Virus record (IMG/VR): IMGVR_UViG_3300005563_000030
Coordinates: 1-64,000 of that record
Length of the DNA stretch: 64,000 nt
Strand: one strand, 5' to 3'
From: a virus
Part shown: in pieces, positions 31,080 through 42,455 of the stretch
Layout of the letters: every line of letters begins with the position of its first letter
Position numbering within the stretch: the first letter of the stretch is position 1
Notes under the pieces: generated by a model
Told to the model about the DNA's origin: nothing
Database searches by the model: none
What the model saw: only the letters and a program-made list of their open reading frames with translations
Program-made: the position numbers and the translations under genes

Positions 31080-34000
31080 TTAACATTCTACTTCTATGAT
31101 ACCATTAGATTCTAACATACTATATAAGTCATCATCAGACAAACTAGCGTAGTCTTTAATCTGAGCTGCTGTCTTAGCGATAGCTTCTTGTCTGAAAGCA
31201 TCTTTGTTAATATCCTCTTCTTCTTTAGTACGGATTGTATTCTGATTTACAGCTTTTAAATCCAGATAGTTCCTAATAGAAGGCTGATTGACAAAGTAAA
31301 TAGCTGTCTTTAAAGGAACCTTCAAAGATACTAGATAGTTCACTACTTTCAGAGCATCTACACCTAAGTTATAAAGGGCATTTAACTGCTCTTTAGCCTC
31401 ATCGGTAGCGGCTGTGATTAAGGTAGAGAGAACGTCATTTGTACGTTTACCCATATTAGGTCTTAATACATCCACTTCATTTTCTTTCACCCATCCATAC
31501 TCTCTATCTCCAGCAAAGCTATCAAATGTAACATCGTCAAATTTGAATGCTTGTTCAGGATCACGTAAAGATATTTCACCTTTATTAACACTTGAGTAAA
31601 TCAAGTTAGCGTTAACGTCAATACCAATGTTATTCTTACCAGTAGTGTTATTTTTAAAGCCGTTGTATTTGCCAATCATACTATCTACAGGATAGTTAAC
31701 TTTGGAACCAAATACAGAACCTATCTTTTTACCACTAGAGTCTTTTAGGGTAATATCATCGTTATCTTGAATATCAGCTAAAGCTGTTAAACTTGCAGGT
31801 GTTTTAGCAATGTCTCTCATACCTTCATTAGTCAATAATGCTGTATAAGAGTCTAAGATTTTGTTATTTAACACACCATTATTTAACTCTTTGGTTCTTG
31901 AGGCTTCTACAAACTCTTCTAAAGTACTAGGAAGTTTCAGTCTACCTAAAGCTTGAGCTACAAATCTGTCAAGGTATCTTTTCTTAACATCCATACCTAA
32001 CAGTTCTGCCGCTAAGTCTTCCGGATTTTGATTAGTTAAATATCCTTGATAATCTGTATCTTGTTCAGCTATATCAGCAACAATACCTTTTACAGCCTTG
32101 TTGTTTTTACCCATCCAGTCTTTATATTCAGCCCATTTTTCTTCACTTGTAGTGGCTGATCCATACTTTTTAAACTGAGTATTACCATTCTTATCCTTCT
32201 CCATATAGAAGTCATAACGAGTAATAAAGAGTTTATCTATATCAAAGTCAGCGCCAGACAGGGCAATAAGTTCTTTAGGGAACATACCTGTACTTCCTAA
32301 GTTTGCTGGTAAGAAGTCAACAAGTCTTAAGCTAATAAATGAGTGTTTATCCTGTGAAGGAATACGTACACCAAACATTTTAGCAATAGCTTCAGGAATA
32401 GGCTGATCTCTAGGAAGACCTAACAACTCCTTGAAGTGAGCTGGAAGCATAAACTCTGAGTAGTATTGACCTGTAGGTTTACCATTCTCATCATACTCTG
32501 AAACTTCGTGCTCCAGTTCGTGTTGGAATAATTGACCTACTTCAGTTACTTGCTCTTTAGTAACTACTCTCTCACTTTGAACACCATTATAGTTAGTGTC
32601 CCAATGTTCTCTTGTTACATAATCCCACTCTACTACTCTACCATCTACAACTCTCTTAGCTCTCTTCATCATTTTGGTATCAATACCTGAGAACAGAGCT
32701 ACTGTGTAACCCGGATTCTTCTGAGAAAGAATAGATTTAGAGAAATACGATAGGTATAACTGTTGAGACTTAGTTTTAACCGCAGATAAGTTAGCGTTAA
32801 ATCTAATATTTCCATTATCATCTAGGCTAAAGAAGTCTAATAACTGAGCGTCAGAACCAGATGATTCTAATGTAGACGCTACACGTTTGTAGAATGTAGC
32901 TAGTCTTGGTTGTACTTTACCTTCAGAGATAAGTTTATTAAGATCATCATTAAACTCAGTTATATCATATATTTCATTTAATGCTGCGTCAAAAGAGTTA
33001 CTTACTTTCTGAAGTACTGCATTCTGATATTCATCCTTAACTTGTCTAATTGTCTTTGTCACACCACTCATAACTACTTGTACATTATCTGACTGTTCAG
33101 AGTCAATCAATTGTAAAAGCTGAGTAGGGGTAGTGATTTCAAGCTTATTAGAAGGGTTCTCAGTCTGAAGACCAAAGTAGTTATTATCGTACAGGTGACC
33201 TTTTAAGTCAGAGAAATCAGCAGCTTTAGACACATCTAAAGTCATCATTTTAGAAGCAGATTCAGGAGCTGCAAAGTGTATACCATCAGCCTCCATCTTT
33301 CTTCTAAGAGTATCTAAAGTTTTCCAGTTAGGACGAGGTTTCCATTCACCTGTTTTAACATCCTTATAAGAAGTTAGGTCAGGTTGAAGAACAACTACCG
33401 ACATTTTGAAATAAGACTTACCATCTTTAAACACAAGTTTCAAAGAGTTAGTCATTTCATCCCAAGCTAAAATACCTTTTTCATCATCGAACACACCATC
33501 AAATCTTTTAACAATATCTTCACCTCTCTCGTTCTTAACTGTGTATTCTATGTTATGAATATCACCACCATCTTCCAGAACGTCTAAGAATTTAGCAAGA
33601 CGTGGAGATAATCTACCAAGTCCCCATAATGTATAACGAAGACCTTTCACAGTAGTATACATCTGAGCATCAGCTATCTTCGTACCATCTGCTGAAATAG
33701 GCTCTTTAAATATTGCTACTTTAGAGTGAGTAAATGCTTCAGTAATACCAAGTTCAGGTGCTAACAAATCAGTTCTAATAGATACAATAGCTGCGTTATC
33801 ACCTTTAGCACGTTTTACAGCATCAATACCACCATCATTCTTTAATGATAATGCTGGATCGCCATGCAATATCTGGTTGTAAGCTAGTGTATTAATATAG
33901 TCATTTAATAATACATGTCCAATATTTGTTTTGAAATGCTCATTTTTAGATACTGATTGAAGATTAAGATCAGCATCACCAACAACAAACTTTCTGTGAA

Positions 34001-37000
34001 GAAGTACATTGTTGTAGTCGCCATTCTGACCAACTTTGATAATACCTTCTTTAACCATCAGATTCATAGTATCATCTACCATCTTGTTGAGAGCGTTCTT
34101 CACTTCCTCTTTGATAGTAGCTTTATCTTCATCAGACAGAGCATCTCCATTACGTGCTTTTCTTTCAAGCAAGTTGGCTGTAGCTTTTGTTAATAAAGCA
34201 GTCATATTATCACTGAATTTCAAACCACGATAGCCTTTATTTACAGTAAAGCCATCTTCTTGGAATGAACCTGTGTGATAGTTTTCAACTATGTTATCTC
34301 TTAGTGTACCTATTTCACCTTGAACTCTTTGGATTCTATTGTACTCTTTTTCAACTTCACCCAGCATTATACCAAGTGTTTTCTCAGTAACAGTTCCTTC
34401 TCTATAAACGTCTAAGTTTATAGGCAGGTTTACTGTAGCTCCTGTTTTAGAAGCTTCAAGTACACGAATTAAGTGTGGAGTAGTTACAATATCTCCAGCA
34501 CCAGTCTTCTGTATCTTCTTATAAGAAACATAGAAGTTAAGGTTATTAATGAAGAACTCACGTGGAGAGTAGGAACCATAGGTTACACCTTCTTTTTGAT
34601 CTCTAAATTCTTGTGTAATTACTTGACCTTGTTTGTTTGTTTCAACTGCACGAAGACCGTCAATATTTTGATATTGTAGGTTATCAGCTACAGCTTCAAA
34701 GTCAGCAGAATTTAGAAGAAAATTTCGAGTAAGCCACTCAGCATCATAAGCATCCATAGCAGCACTAGCTTCTTCTCTATATCCTTGTTCTCTAAGTTGT
34801 CTTCTTGTATTAGCATCTCTTAATTGATATGAATATTTAACATTAAATGTACCATCTTGATGAGCAAATACAACTTTATTATCTGCTGTAGTAAATGATG
34901 ATTCTCCGACTGTTTCATCAAAGAACGCATTACCTTTAGCTACATTTAAGATACGTGTAACCATAGCTACATCAGCTCCTTCAGTTCCTTCTTCAGCAAC
35001 ATCTGGAACACCAGCTTCTTCGTCTTCTTCTTTAGTTCTTCTAAAGAATGGATTAGCATTAGTTGTCAAGGTCTTTGAAAGTTCATCCATGAAAGCTCTA
35101 TTTAGAGTGATTTCATCGGCGATTTTCATTACTTGAACATAATTATAGTTGCTCTTAGAGATGAAGATATTTTGAGGATCATCAAACTGTAACTCAGCTC
35201 CCTGAGCTTTGTATTGCTTGTTTAACTCATCAAATTTCTTAGCTCCTATACTAAGTAAAGAATACTTAACAAAGTCATGTGACATCTGAATGCCTATACT
35301 ACTAAGAATTGATCTTACTTCATTTACCCTCTGAGATAATTCCTCATCATTGATTCTTAAAGCTCTTCTTGGATCAAAGTAAGTGTTTCTTATTCTATCA
35401 ATTGCTCTACGAACAGTAGCTTGGTTCTCCTCACTCATTTCAGCATAACCATCAATGAAGTTATTAGACCATTTTTCAAACTGTACGTTCTCTACGTTTT
35501 TACGGTTAGCCGCATAAGAAACATATTGACCTTTTTTAGCATCGTAGTGTGTGAATACATAATCAATACGATATTTATTAAAACCTTTTTTAACCATCTC
35601 TAAAAGAGCTTGGTTTTTATTAGCTTCTATTCTATTCTCACCAAATAATACGTCTTCATTCAATCCTGTATCTTTGATGAATTTTTCAACAAAGTGACGA
35701 GATTGTTCATTATTGTCAGCAAAACGTATCATTCTCTGTAAGAATTTCACAGGATCATTAATATTTGCTGTAGCTCTTAATAATCCATAGTATACAGAAA
35801 TAGCGTCAATTGTAGCTATAACTGGTTTACCATTGGCTGTTTGAGTGTTTCCAAATCTGTCTGTTACTGGATAAGAAGTGAAGCCAATATAGTGACGCAG
35901 CATTCCCGGTAAGGATGAGAAACCACCAATGTTTTCAGTTTGGTTATCATATCCAGTTTTAGGAGAACCCGTATCTTGTTCTTCTTCTTCGAGACCGTTT
36001 TCAGCAAATTGCTCGAAGTAGTTCATTGAGTTAATGTACTTCTTAGCTGCATCCTTAATCACCTTTCTACTCTTCTCATCAGAATAAATAAAGTTCTCAT
36101 CAGAATTAGCTATAGCTGATAACTGTGCTTGACTAGCTCCAGCATATCTAATATTATTTGGATTATATGTTAGTTGAAGATCATTTAAGATTTCATCCAA
36201 TAATTTACTATCTGTTAATTTACTATATTCACCAGCCTTTCTGTACATTTCAAAATAAGCAGCTACATTCTGTATAACTTGTTTTGAAGTACGAGGATCA
36301 AGGTTTCTATTAATAATTCTTGTACCTGTTCCAACTGCTATCTGTGTAGGACGAGCTGGAATAAGCATGAATTTGAATTCCTGAGTTGTATTTTCGTCAG
36401 TAGTTTCTTGAGTGAAGGAGTTAGACGCAATATTAGAATACTTATATCCACCAGTGTTAATCTTGTTAAATACAGCATCCAATTGAGTACCGCTTCTTAA
36501 TAACCATTTGAAGAAACGTTCAATCATATCAAATAACTTCTGTAATGGACCAGCATTCTTTTTCTTATTGTTCCATTTACGAAACTCTTCAGCCATCCAT
36601 TCTTCAGCAGCCTTCTCTGTAGCTTGTTTTTCAGAAAGGTTAGTCCATTGACCATTAGCTTTCTGTTCTTTGATATGGTCTCTAATAGACTTTCCTTCTT
36701 TTTTCAATTGACTATACAATTGATCTGTAGCATATTTAAGAAGCTCTTGTTGCTCTTTAGCAGACATAAGTATATTAAATACTGCGTGGAAAGCTTCGTG
36801 ATATTCTTGACCAACTGCTGGAACTTGGCTGTTTAAATAGATTATACCATTTCTATAAGCACCCCATACATCAGTTTGTGGATTACCTACACCTTGTTGT
36901 TGTATTTGATTTATTACAGTTTCAAGGTCTTCAGTTTTGATAAATGAAGGCAGTACTGAAGATAAGTACATCTTAGCCTGCTCCATATCCATTAATTGAT

Positions 37001-40000
37001 TTAACTCTTTTACATTCTTATCAGAACGCATAAAGTCAAACTCAGCTCCGTTATTTGGTTGTTGCTGTTCTACTACTTTAAGTTTCATATCAGCAGCAAG
37101 TTCTTTGGGGCTCACTCCGGGAAGATCCATCATCTCACCAGTACTCATACTGAAGAATTGAACAGTATCTCCTTCTACGCGGTAATCAATACCTACTGAG
37201 TTCAAAGCATCTTTTACTGTAGGAAATGCAATTCCTTCCTGATCTTCTTGAGCTTGAGTAGAAGTCTCAGAAGTAACAGGAGCACCAGATTGATCTACTG
37301 GAACTGACGCAGTTTCAGCAAACATTCCACCTACTGCTGGCGTTGCACCAAATAAATCTTCAATAGGATTTACATTAGCATTAGTTACGTCTTCATAAAG
37401 TACCTGTCCATCAGCAGTACTAATTTTAGTAATACTATTAAAAGGCATCCAATGTTGTTCATCTGCACGGTCAAGTAACACTTGATTTTCTTGTTCATTC
37501 ACTCGAATAATTCTAAATGTACGACCATCTTGTGTATTTGCTGTAGTAGCATTACCACCAGTTAATGCTTGACCAACTCGTCTGTTTTTCTCCTGTTCTT
37601 CTGGAGTTATTGGTGCTTGAGTTGGCTGAGGCACTGGCTGACCTTGCTCTGTTCTCTCAGGAGCTGCTTGAGCTGTAGCTGCTCTATTTTCTTTGTTTGC
37701 AGCAGCCTGTATATTTTGTTCATTAGGAACAAATTTCATTGTTCCGTTTTTAAATACTTCAGGACCAGTTGCAGCAATTAATGAAGCGGCTAACGTATCA
37801 GCACTATCAACTTCAGCATCATCTAATACGCTCTGTTTAAAGTTGTTTTCTGCTATTGTAACACCAAGTTCTTTTAATACATCATCTTTCTCTTCTCTCT
37901 TTTTTACTTCCTTATTAATTGCTTCTACTAAGGCATCAAATGTGTTTATAGTAGCAAGCTTCTGTGGAGCAATAATCACACGACTTCTATAACCTGAAAC
38001 AGGTTCGTGAACGTCAAGACGTAATGCTCCAATAGGACTTAATGTAAGGTCATAAAACACCTTACCGTTTGGATCAGAGATAAACAGTTTATTATTTAAT
38101 TCTTCGTTATATTGTTTATTATAGTTTTTAGCTTCATCTGTAGGAAGTTTGTAATAGATTTCTCTATCCCCAATTAATAACTTCAGAGTAGACTCTTCTT
38201 TAGTAGACTCAATAAAGTTGGCATTAGCTGATTCTAAAGATCGTGCTTTTAATGAGTCAAGCATTTCATCTTTAGACTGTGTGGTCATCGTAGTTGGGTG
38301 AAGAGCTACTGGTTGAATAGTTCCATCTGGTTTCATAACCAGTCCAATATAACGACTATTTACATCTAGTAGTTTCTGGGCAGAAGAGGCTAGGTAGTCT
38401 AAAATCATTCTATCGTCAGCTCCCGGTGTTCTATAGAAATTAGCACCATATAAAGGAGTCATGAAGTCTGTTCTTTCTCTCACCATAGTATCTTCAACAA
38501 GACGTTTTGGTATAGAGATAATTACAGTAGTGTTGATAGGATTACCATTGGCTACAGGTAAAGAAACTGTATTATGCTTCACTTGACTATAGAAGCGAGG
38601 AGCTTGACCTCTTTCTAATAAGTCTAGTTCACCATATGTAATTACAGTGTCTACAAGTTCATTAAGTTCTTGTGGTGTAAGTGTGTATTCCTGAAGATTA
38701 TTATTTCTAAACTTCAGAGCTAAGTAATTTGTAAAAGCTACTTGTTTATTAAACTCATCTACGTCAGCCGCATGTTGAGCAGCAGGTTTACCTGTAAATT
38801 GTTGATACTGTTCAGGAGTAAGTCTGTCAATTGTAACAAAGTTATTTCCTACTTTGAATAGTAAGCGTTTAGGATAAGCAACCTTACCTATTTCTGCGCC
38901 ATTATGTGATACAGACAAGTCAATAGGAGCCCTTGACGCATACATTCCGGGGAATCCAGGTATTTGTGTGAATGATTGATCTGCTTGTTGTCTATTATAA
39001 GCCTCTTGATAATTTGGAGCAAGAGGTCTCACGGTAACACTAAGATTTTGTACTACTTGGTCTTTATTACCAGAGAATATAGCATCATTAAATGTACCTT
39101 TAAGGTCAGGAGCGACCCATACTTTACCCATAAAGTCACTGGTTCTAAACTCACTCTGTTCATTTACAGGTGGTGGAGTATTAGGTGTAACTGGTGGACC
39201 ACCAGCTTGGTTATCTGGTTGTTCTGGAGTATTTGGACTAGGTGTTTTCTGATTAGAAGTAGAGCCGACGCCTTCTAAGAAAGTCTTAGCTTGGTCAACT
39301 ACAGTATTAGGAACATAGAATTTCTTACCAGAAAGAGAAGTAACCATTGCATAGTCTTTTAAGTCTATGTTTGGATCTTCTAATTTTAGTTCGTCTATAG
39401 TTTGAAATCCTAATACTTGTAAACTGTCATCATCAAGTTTTGATTTACCTTCGATGGCAGCCATGAAATATCCTACTAGTCTAGCTCTTTCACTATCATC
39501 TTCAACAGGTTTATTTTCAACAAATCCTTCCTGTCCTTGTTGAACTGTTGGAGCTTGTGTTGCAGGATTTTGTTGTGTGTTTGTATTATTAGCTTGAGGC
39601 TGATTTGTTGTTTGTTGACCAGCATTTGCTTGTGAAGTATTGAAAGCAGCTTGTTGTTGAGCAGCTTGACCTTGTGTTTGGTCAGGAGCTAACTGAACAG
39701 GAGTTTCAATAGCTTCTTTTCTAGCTTTCTCAATAGCTTCAAATTGTTCTTTAAACCCACCTTTTGTAGTAAGACGAGCATATCTATCAATAGCTACGTT
39801 GTTTCTCATACCTAACTGCCAAATATCTTTAGCATATCCTTTCAATTCAGATACAAGATCAGGATGCATTAATTGATCTATGGTGATAGTGTCATCACCC
39901 ATATTCTTATAGAATGCTAATTTGTTTCTTCCTATTTCTGAATAGAAGTTAGCAACAAGCATATGGTATTTAGCATTTTGAAGCTTTTCATCCTTCTCAT

Positions 40001-42455
40001 TCAGAACATCTTCAATTTGGTCATGTTTAGCTTGTAATGCTTTTATTTTTTCCTTATTTGTTTCCGGTGTAGCCCTCAACTGAGAAGTTAGGAATTCAGC
40101 TTTTTCATATATTTCAGGAGAAATATTCTTATTCTGACTAAACTTACGTTTTATATCAGACATTTCTTCTTTAATAGACTTTACTTGGTCAGGTGTAAGC
40201 TGAGTTTTAGCTAATGAGTTTAGTATAGCTAATTGCTCTTTATACTTCTTTTTAAGCTCTTTTAGTCCATCTTCAGAAACCATCTGAATAGCTTCTTCTA
40301 CAGGAAAACCTATACCACCACGTAATGAAAGTTGCTCTCTAAGAGCTTTAGTACGATTAGCAGAATCTCTTGAAAGTGACATTGTACGAACTAAGTCTTC
40401 CTTAGCTTCTTCGTATGCAGCGTACTTTCCATTAATAATATCTTGTTTTTGTTTTTCTTCTTTGTTCTTGTAGTTACCAGTTCCTTTAAGTGTAAAAGGA
40501 TTAACGAATGTACGAGAAACTCTTTTATGTACATCATTAATGTACTCAGCATTTCTCACCATCGCATCTACATAGTCAGATACAGACTTCTTATTCTCAT
40601 CAGAAGCTGTAATGCCAAATGTTTTTTTGAACTCATCATTATCTAATTTTTTGAGTTCTTGTAATTGTTCCATACGTGTCTCAAACTTATTCTGTTTGAT
40701 ACCACTAATAACGAAACTTACAAACTGGTCATGCTTATAGTTTTTATAAGCAAATACATTACCATCAGCAGCAGCTTTTTGTAGGTCTTTCTGGATAGAA
40801 ATAGCCTCAACGCTTTCGCCATACTTGTTCTCAAATATACCACTAAGTGTATTAGTGTTAAGACCCTCTAATACATTATTAATTTGTTTTTTATAATCTG
40901 GATGTACATCTACGCCTCTTAGTTTGTAGTAAGCTCCTTCTACACCTTTATACATAGCACCACCAAGAAGACCATACACACTATTCTCCCATCCTTCACT
41001 AGTACCTAATGTTTCAGCCATACCAGTACCAAATGACTTTATGAAGTTGTTGGTAGTGGTAATATCTGGGTGATTATATTTTCTCTTATAGAAGTCATTG
41101 ACCCCTTTCTCAATCCAGTACTGAGAACCTTCCTCAAACATTTCTGAGCCAGATTCAATGAAGGCACTACCTACTTTACTATTAGCTATAGCTCTACCCC
41201 ATTTGGCTAATTTAGAACCTTTATCTACAGCTTCAAACAGGTCTATACTACCTTCTTTTAAGGCTATTTGAACACCTTGTTTTGCTTCAGCTTCTATAAG
41301 GTCTTTTGTAGCAGCTAATGGGCGTAACATATTACCCCATTGAATAGAGTTTGTTACAGCTAATAAAGCAGAGTTCATCAGGAAACGAGTGTTACCTGCC
41401 GCTCTGTTATTTCTATCAATCTTTTGATTTTCTTCGTAAGTAGGTATTCTACCATTCTCTTCATAGAACTGTTGTTGTAAGTCTTTATTCAACGCTCTAT
41501 AAGAGTCGATAGCTTCAAAGGCAGCTTCACCAATACCTGAAGTAATCATATTAGCTCCCCATAATCCTTTACGGAAAGCATAATTAAGTCTGTCAATTCC
41601 TTTTAATCCTTTTACAATATCATCTGCACTCTTAATAGAAGCCTTAAGGCCCCCAAGAGTATCTTCTCCAAGGTTGATTAGTTTACCTAATTTATATACA
41701 GCTTTGTTAATTTGCATAGCTGCAACAGGAACTTCACCAACACCACCAGTCATAGCACCAACAATAAGATCTTCAGCAACCGCACCACCAACGGCACCAA
41801 TTGTAAAACCTAAGTTTTCAAGTACTTTACCCCATCCATTACCTGAGTTACCAATGAATGGTGTCAAATTAGCAAATGGATGTTCACGTTCCCAGTTAGT
41901 CTCATAGTTTGGAAGATTCTTTTCACTCCAATCCATAAGATCAGTAGCCCAGTTATTTGTGGTGTTATCCCACATTTTATCAAGCTTACCCGCACCAACT
42001 GCACTAATCATATTAGGAATATCCATCATTGAGTTAGCGAAGCTACCTAACGCTTTAGTTCCTAATTTAGCAAAACGATTACCCCACTGATTAAGCCAGC
42101 TTTGGTTCTCTCCATACCAGTTCTCAAGATTCATATCATATGGATGATAACCACCAGACTCATTATTGCTATAACGCTCTGCCACCTTCTGATTAGTATA
42201 GTAAGGAGTACTTAAGAACTCTTGTTTTGCATTCTGGTTCTTAAGTGTATTAATATACAACGCATACATAGGGTTCACCTTACTTTGTCCATTTGGACCA
42301 GTAGGTGCAGTATTATCAAACAATAAATTAGGAGCTGTTGGAGGAGCAACATTTGGAAGATTATTAACTACTCTACCAGCTTCAGCATTTGGATCATATG
42401 TATTCTGTGGAATACTAGCTACTTGGCCCGGTTTGATGGGATCTTGTTGTGGCAT
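31080..42455 (-). CDS. Giant virion protein with RNA-polymerase active-site signature and zincin motif (3791 aa)
   Basis: Near the C-terminus the segment RIPSQDKHS (from residue 3364) leads to GADFDIDKLFI (DFDID at 3403-3407). This aligns by eye with the RNA polymerase beta-prime active-site region RQPTLHRMS...NADFDGDQM, and DFDID is the variant described for crAss-like virion RNA polymerases. Residues about 1880-1895 carry YHEAFHAVF (H1886, H1890), an HExxH zincin, with EKAAEEWMAEE as likely third ligand. N-terminal residues about 120-260 are hydrophobic and Gly-rich (GFTIGAVGGAVAEDLIVGAM), possibly membrane-active. Gln/Pro-rich linkers near 925-985, 1072-1098 and 1582-1625 divide it into modules. 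It probably enters the cell with the DNA and transcribes early genes. The beta-like catalytic half was not located. Confidence 0.8.
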   Translation of the reverse strand: MPQQDPIKPGQVASIPQNTYDPNAEAGRVVNNLPNVAPPTAPNLLFDNTAPTGPNGQSKVNPMYALYINTLKNQNAKQEFLSTPYYTNQKVAERYSNNESGGYHPYDMNLENWYGENQSWLNQWGNRFAKLGTKALGSFANSMMDIPNMISAVGAGKLDKMWDNTTNNWATDLMDWSEKNLPNYETNWEREHPFANLTPFIGNSGNGWGKVLENLGFTIGAVGGAVAEDLIVGAMTGGVGEVPVAAMQINKAVYKLGKLINLGEDTLGGLKASIKSADDIVKGLKGIDRLNYAFRKGLWGANMITSGIGEAAFEAIDSYRALNKDLQQQFYEENGRIPTYEENQKIDRNNRAAGNTRFLMNSALLAVTNSIQWGNMLRPLAATKDLIEAEAKQGVQIALKEGSIDLFEAVDKGSKLAKWGRAIANSKVGSAFIESGSEMFEEGSQYWIEKGVNDFYKRKYNHPDITTTNNFIKSFGTGMAETLGTSEGWENSVYGLLGGAMYKGVEGAYYKLRGVDVHPDYKKQINNVLEGLNTNTLSGIFENKYGESVEAISIQKDLQKAAADGNVFAYKNYKHDQFVSFVISGIKQNKFETRMEQLQELKKLDNDEFKKTFGITASDENKKSVSDYVDAMVRNAEYINDVHKRVSRTFVNPFTLKGTGNYKNKEEKQKQDIINGKYAAYEEAKEDLVRTMSLSRDSANRTKALREQLSLRGGIGFPVEEAIQMVSEDGLKELKKKYKEQLAILNSLAKTQLTPDQVKSIKEEMSDIKRKFSQNKNISPEIYEKAEFLTSQLRATPETNKEKIKALQAKHDQIEDVLNEKDEKLQNAKYHMLVANFYSEIGRNKLAFYKNMGDDTITIDQLMHPDLVSELKGYAKDIWQLGMRNNVAIDRYARLTTKGGFKEQFEAIEKARKEAIETPVQLAPDQTQGQAAQQQAAFNTSQANAGQQTTNQPQANNTNTQQNPATQAPTVQQGQEGFVENKPVEDDSERARLVGYFMAAIEGKSKLDDDSLQVLGFQTIDELKLEDPNIDLKDYAMVTSLSGKKFYVPNTVVDQAKTFLEGVGSTSNQKTPSPNTPEQPDNQAGGPPVTPNTPPPVNEQSEFRTSDFMGKVWVAPDLKGTFNDAIFSGNKDQVVQNLSVTVRPLAPNYQEAYNRQQADQSFTQIPGFPGMYASRAPIDLSVSHNGAEIGKVAYPKRLLFKVGNNFVTIDRLTPEQYQQFTGKPAAQHAADVDEFNKQVAFTNYLALKFRNNNLQEYTLTPQELNELVDTVITYGELDLLERGQAPRFYSQVKHNTVSLPVANGNPINTTVIISIPKRLVEDTMVRERTDFMTPLYGANFYRTPGADDRMILDYLASSAQKLLDVNSRYIGLVMKPDGTIQPVALHPTTMTTQSKDEMLDSLKARSLESANANFIESTKEESTLKLLIGDREIYYKLPTDEAKNYNKQYNEELNNKLFISDPNGKVFYDLTLSPIGALRLDVHEPVSGYRSRVIIAPQKLATINTFDALVEAINKEVKKREEKDDVLKELGVTIAENNFKQSVLDDAEVDSADTLAASLIAATGPEVFKNGTMKFVPNEQNIQAAANKENRAATAQAAPERTEQGQPVPQPTQAPITPEEQEKNRRVGQALTGGNATTANTQDGRTFRIIRVNEQENQVLLDRADEQHWMPFNSITKISTADGQVLYEDVTNANVNPIEDLFGATPAVGGMFAETASVPVDQSGAPVTSETSTQAQEDQEGIAFPTVKDALNSVGIDYRVEGDTVQFFSMSTGEMMDLPGVSPKELAADMKLKVVEQQQPNNGAEFDFMRSDKNVKELNQLMDMEQAKMYLSSVLPSFIKTEDLETVINQIQQQGVGNPQTDVWGAYRNGIIYLNSQVPAVGQEYHEAFHAVFNILMSAKEQQELLKYATDQLYSQLKKEGKSIRDHIKEQKANGQWTNLSEKQATEKAAEEWMAEEFRKWNNKKKNAGPLQKLFDMIERFFKWLLRSGTQLDAVFNKINTGGYKYSNIASNSFTQETTDENTTQEFKFMLIPARPTQIAVGTGTRIINRNLDPRTSKQVIQNVAAYFEMYRKAGEYSKLTDSKLLDEILNDLQLTYNPNNIRYAGASQAQLSAIANSDENFIYSDEKSRKVIKDAAKKYINSMNYFEQFAENGLEEEEQDTGSPKTGYDNQTENIGGFSSLPGMLRHYIGFTSYPVTDRFGNTQTANGKPVIATIDAISVYYGLLRATANINDPVKFLQRMIRFADNNEQSRHFVEKFIKDTGLNEDVLFGENRIEANKNQALLEMVKKGFNKYRIDYVFTHYDAKKGQYVSYAANRKNVENVQFEKWSNNFIDGYAEMSEENQATVRRAIDRIRNTYFDPRRALRINDEELSQRVNEVRSILSSIGIQMSHDFVKYSLLSIGAKKFDELNKQYKAQGAELQFDDPQNIFISKSNYNYVQVMKIADEITLNRAFMDELSKTLTTNANPFFRRTKEEDEEAGVPDVAEEGTEGADVAMVTRILNVAKGNAFFDETVGESSFTTADNKVVFAHQDGTFNVKYSYQLRDANTRRQLREQGYREEASAAMDAYDAEWLTRNFLLNSADFEAVADNLQYQNIDGLRAVETNKQGQVITQEFRDQKEGVTYGSYSPREFFINNLNFYVSYKKIQKTGAGDIVTTPHLIRVLEASKTGATVNLPINLDVYREGTVTEKTLGIMLGEVEKEYNRIQRVQGEIGTLRDNIVENYHTGSFQEDGFTVNKGYRGLKFSDNMTALLTKATANLLERKARNGDALSDEDKATIKEEVKNALNKMVDDTMNLMVKEGIIKVGQNGDYNNVLLHRKFVVGDADLNLQSVSKNEHFKTNIGHVLLNDYINTLAYNQILHGDPALSLKNDGGIDAVKRAKGDNAAIVSIRTDLLAPELGITEAFTHSKVAIFKEPISADGTKIADAQMYTTVKGLRYTLWGLGRLSPRLAKFLDVLEDGGDIHNIEYTVKNERGEDIVKRFDGVFDDEKGILAWDEMTNSLKLVFKDGKSYFKMSVVVLQPDLTSYKDVKTGEWKPRPNWKTLDTLRRKMEADGIHFAAPESASKMMTLDVSKAADFSDLKGHLYDNNYFGLQTENPSNKLEITTPTQLLQLIDSEQSDNVQVVMSGVTKTIRQVKDEYQNAVLQKVSNSFDAALNEIYDITEFNDDLNKLISEGKVQPRLATFYKRVASTLESSGSDAQLLDFFSLDDNGNIRFNANLSAVKTKSQQLYLSYFSKSILSQKNPGYTVALFSGIDTKMMKRAKRVVDGRVVEWDYVTREHWDTNYNGVQSERVVTKEQVTEVGQLFQHELEHEVSEYDENGKPTGQYYSEFMLPAHFKELLGLPRDQPIPEAIAKMFGVRIPSQDKHSFISLRLVDFLPANLGSTGMFPKELIALSGADFDIDKLFITRYDFYMEKDKNGNTQFKKYGSATTSEEKWAEYKDWMGKNNKAVKGIVADIAEQDTDYQGYLTNQNPEDLAAELLGMDVKKRYLDRFVAQALGRLKLPSTLEEFVEASRTKELNNGVLNNKILDSYTALLTNEGMRDIAKTPASLTALADIQDNDDITLKDSSGKKIGSVFGSKVNYPVDSMIGKYNGFKNNTTGKNNIGIDVNANLIYSSVNKGEISLRDPEQAFKFDDVTFDSFAGDREYGWVKENEVDVLRPNMGKRTNDVLSTLITAATDEAKEQLNALYNLGVDALKVVNYLVSLKVPLKTAIYFVNQPSIRNYLDLKAVNQNTIRTKEEEDINKDAFRQEAIAKTAAQIKDYASLSDDDLYSMLESNGIIEVEC

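Noticed and set aside
31080-42455. Many + strand open frames of 60-100 codons opposite the giant gene
   Set aside because: They are out of step with any junction pattern, have low-complexity Ile/Phe/Ser-rich translations and lie wholly inside a long, well-supported minus-strand gene. They are antisense shadows.
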